NCBI GenBank assembly: GCA_001914405.1
Contig: MSDW01000001.1
Span: 1,623,498 to 1,687,497 of the forward strand
From: Candidatus Methanohalarchaeum thermophilum
Lineage (GTDB): Archaea; Halobacteriota; Methanonatronarchaeia; Methanonatronarchaeales; Methanonatronarchaeaceae
Direction of reading: 5' to 3'
Length of the DNA stretch: 64,000 bases
Shown: piece by piece, positions 61,848 through 64,000 of the stretch
Layout of the letters: each line of letters starts with the position of its first letter
Position numbering within the stretch: the first letter of the stretch is position 1
The notes under the pieces: generated by a model
Database searches by the model: none
Told to the model about the DNA's origin: nothing
The model's input: only the letters and a program-made list of their open reading frames with translations
Made by a program: the position numbers and the translations under genes

Positions 61848-64000
61848 GTGAAATCACGAATTTTTTATTTTTTTATTTTATTTTTTCCGGTGGCTGCATT
61901 AGTTTGTTCTCCCGTTTTAGGGGTTCCTCAGACGCCTCACGCATTTCATGGACAACTAGATGTTGTAGATGGGGACGGCAATGAGGTTGAAGCACCAGCT
62001 GGAGTTGAGGTTAGTGCAATTGTCGGTGAAGATGTTAGGGGTAGTAAGATAACTGAATACCAGGGAAGTTATGGGGAGCCTTACCCAGAGGTTAGTCATC
62101 TCGTTGTCCAGGGAGAGAATATCTCGGATGGAGATGAAATAAGTTTCTTCGTTAATAGTGTTGACACTGGCCAAGACTATGGTTTCGATAGTGGAGCTGT
62201 AACTGAACTCAACTTAACTGTCCAAGATTCCACTTCTCCTAGTAACTTGGAGCTGACTTCACCTGCATCAGGGTCTTATGTTGGTGATTCCTTGGTTAGT
62301 TTTGATTGGACTGACGCAACCGATAACCTATCTGGATTAAGTAATTATACATTATCTGTTGATGGTGAAGAGGTAGCTACAGTTGATAAGGGCTCGAGTT
62401 CTTTTTCATATGAATTAAGCGAGGGTTCTCATACTTGGAGTGTTGTAGCTACCGATAGACTGGGTAACTCTGTTCAATCTAGTCAAAGAAGTTTTACTGT
62501 TGATTTAACTGCTCCAGAGGCTCCAAGTTTAGATGATATTTCGGTTGTTACTGGTGAATCCTTTAGTTTATCAGCTGCAGACGCCTCCGATAATTTTGAA
62601 ATAAATAGCATCACTTGGGACTTCGAGGATGGACCAACTTTAACAGGAGAGCAGGTTTCACACTCTTACGGATCTACTGGAACTTATATCGTGGAACTAG
62701 TTGTTGTGGATAATGCCGGAAACTCTGATACTACCACACTTAGAGTAGATGTTAATTCTCAAACACCACCAGCACCTACTCCTGATCAGGGACCAGTAGC
62801 TGATGCTGGAGGACCTTACACCGTAGATGAAGGTAACTCAATTACCTTGAATGGAGGAGACAGCAGTAGTCCCGAAGGAGGTGAATTAAATTATAGTTGG
62901 AGCATTATCGATGATCCGACTGATGAAGCCGAGTTAAGTGATTCTGATTTAGCTACTCCGGTCTTCGATGCACCCGATGTCAGGGCTGAGGCTGTTCAGG
63001 TTGAAGTTGAGCTAACTGTAACAGATGAAAATGGAGAGACTTCTGTGGACACTGCGTACATTACTGTTGCTTCAACGGGTTATATCGAAGTCGATGAAAT
63101 AACGCCTAATGTAGGAAAAGAGATCGACCTAGGCGATAGAGTTTTCTTATCGATGGATGTGGATGTTTCTGAAGTTGTAAGAGATGTTGTTTTCAATTCT
63201 AGGGAATCTAATACAGGACCTAGTGATACAGGTGTTCCTGGAAGAGATGTATATAGGTTTTTGGATTTAAGCCATGAAAATGTGAATGACGAGCAAATTG
63301 ATTCGGTTTCCTTTACATTTAGGGTTGAAAAAAGCTGGTTAGATGAGAGAACCGATGATTACAATGATATTAAGTTATATAGATACGATGACGGCGATTG
63401 GCAGAAGCTATATACAGAGGTAACCGATCAGGATAGTAGTTATGTGTATTATGAATCGAATTCACCGGGGCTGTCTGTTTTCTCTGTTTCTTTAGCTGAA
63501 TCCAACATAGAAGTAGAAGATTTATCTGTTGTTTCTAAACCGGTTGCTGGTGAATCATTTAAATTAAATGTTACTTTAACTAATAATGGGGATTTAAAGG
63601 GCTCTATAGACTTAAAGGTTTACTTAGATAATGATTTGAAGATAACAAGGTCTGTTGAAGTAAATGCAGGTGAGGAAAAAACTGAGTCATTTGAATTGAC
63701 AGTTGACTCTAAGGGAACACACGAGATAGAAGTACACGACTTAACTAAGAGCATTGAAATAAAATCACCAATTAAAGTGTCAGAAATAAATCTAAGAGAT
63801 AAAATAGAGATAAATAAAGAGTCTGAAGCAGCGATTAATTTAACAAACCCAAGTAATCAATCTTCGACAAAAGAGATACAGATTAAATTAGATGAAGAAA
63901 CTCTAGAAACTCGCGAAGTTACCTTGAATCCCGAAGAAGCTAAAACTATCAAAGTAGATTTCACTGTCGAGGAATTAGGAGAACATACAATAAGCGTTGG
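61848..64000 (+). CDS. Large exported PKD / PGF-pre-PGF / CARDB-type surface protein (3' end outside window)
   Basis: I read this frame directly: GTG at 61848, 7 nt after AGAGGAGG, open to the window end (717 codons seen). In order it has a signal peptide (YFFILFFPVAALVCSPVLG, about 7-25), a domain starting HGQLDVVDGDGNEVE, Ig-like segments (SGLSNYTLSVDGE), a PKD-like fold (ITWDFEDGP, then HSYGSTGTYIVELVV), a second PKD domain (DAGGPYTVDEGNSI), a PGF-pre-PGF domain (about 405-545: VDEITPNVGKEI, YRFLDLSHENV, LYRYDDGDWQKL) and CARDB-like repeats (LTNNGDLKGSIDLKVYLD). A C-terminal PGF-CTERM anchor may lie beyond the window. It is probably an S-layer-associated adhesin. Confidence 0.85.
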   Translation, partial: MKSRIFYFFILFFPVAALVCSPVLGVPQTPHAFHGQLDVVDGDGNEVEAPAGVEVSAIVGEDVRGSKITEYQGSYGEPYPEVSHLVVQGENISDGDEISFFVNSVDTGQDYGFDSGAVTELNLTVQDSTSPSNLELTSPASGSYVGDSLVSFDWTDATDNLSGLSNYTLSVDGEEVATVDKGSSSFSYELSEGSHTWSVVATDRLGNSVQSSQRSFTVDLTAPEAPSLDDISVVTGESFSLSAADASDNFEINSITWDFEDGPTLTGEQVSHSYGSTGTYIVELVVVDNAGNSDTTTLRVDVNSQTPPAPTPDQGPVADAGGPYTVDEGNSITLNGGDSSSPEGGELNYSWSIIDDPTDEAELSDSDLATPVFDAPDVRAEAVQVEVELTVTDENGETSVDTAYITVASTGYIEVDEITPNVGKEIDLGDRVFLSMDVDVSEVVRDVVFNSRESNTGPSDTGVPGRDVYRFLDLSHENVNDEQIDSVSFTFRVEKSWLDERTDDYNDIKLYRYDDGDWQKLYTEVTDQDSSYVYYESNSPGLSVFSVSLAESNIEVEDLSVVSKPVAGESFKLNVTLTNNGDLKGSIDLKVYLDNDLKITRSVEVNAGEEKTESFELTVDSKGTHEIEVHDLTKSIEIKSPIKVSEINLRDKIEINKESEAAINLTNPSNQSSTKEIQIKLDEETLETREVTLNPEEAKTIKVDFTVEELGEHTISV

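Overview
This is a low-GC euryarchaeal chromosome segment. The evidence is a dense archaeal information-processing gene set: S19e, L39e, L31e, L18a/LX, L21e, L37e, L10e, aIF6, aIF2-beta, RpoF, RpoL, Csl4, RfcS, PUS10, Dph2 and SRP54/FtsY. It also carries formylmethanofuran:tetrahydromethanopterin formyltransferase, the archaeal PurP-type purine pathway, SepF, and an SAH/MTA deaminase route. Ftr, a MEDS-domain protein and a PGF-pre-PGF surface protein point to a methanogen or a close relative. A glutamate-cysteine ligase homologue and a DUF2240 gene of types familiar from haloarchaea suggest a methanogen lineage near the Halobacteria, possibly Methanonatronarchaeia. That placement is inference only.

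Layout: 1-2134 (minus) is a histidine cluster, hisB(partial)-hisA-hisG. 2239-6315 (plus) is a purine/methionine salvage and SAH-recycling operon. 6651-9734 holds rfcS, an OGG-type glycosylase and a minus-strand sepF / zinc-ribbon-less zpr1 / DUF2240 operon. 10513-12224 is a 26-repeat CRISPR array without cas genes. 13089-20963 holds an HD hydrolase, a membrane-anchored HTH protein, purC-purP(paralogue)-purP, a PUA protein, lsm-rpl37e and purF. 21213-29394 holds DUF89, gshA-like, ftr, uspA, HIT and PHP genes separated by unusually long, structured intergenic regions. 29922-38053 is the ribosomal protein/SRP/RNA-polymerase superoperon ending in ksgA. 38501-45226 holds a HemK-like methyltransferase, the minus-strand dph2-METTL5-csl4-rpoL-DUF99 cluster, and ppsA with its overlapping HTH regulator. 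45464-46310 is a decayed gene. 46527-58300 holds MEDS, serA, aIF2-beta, L10e, RNA methyltransferases, an HTH regulator and a beta-CASP nuclease. 58501-64000 holds two small HTH proteins and two large exported surface proteins, the last running off the window.

The most striking non-coding content is a dispersed family of about 310-360 nt elements: six copies, three on each strand, at 12261, 24214, 24714, 29562, 38050 and 52200. They share a fixed set of short motifs while their stems change in a compensatory way, as a conserved RNA fold would. Most end in a hairpin plus TTCAC/TTTAC that resembles the right end of IS200/IS605 elements and TnpB omega RNAs, but none carries a tnpB or tnpA gene. 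Two copies supply the stop codon of the gene they abut (gshA and ksgA). A second family of about 60-bp palindromic boxes (nine copies) sits next to these elements and around two GC-rich loci that look like structural RNAs (22444-22650, and 56095-56470, a possible RNase P RNA). Many transcription units also drift from G/T-rich starts to A/C-rich ends on the coding strand.
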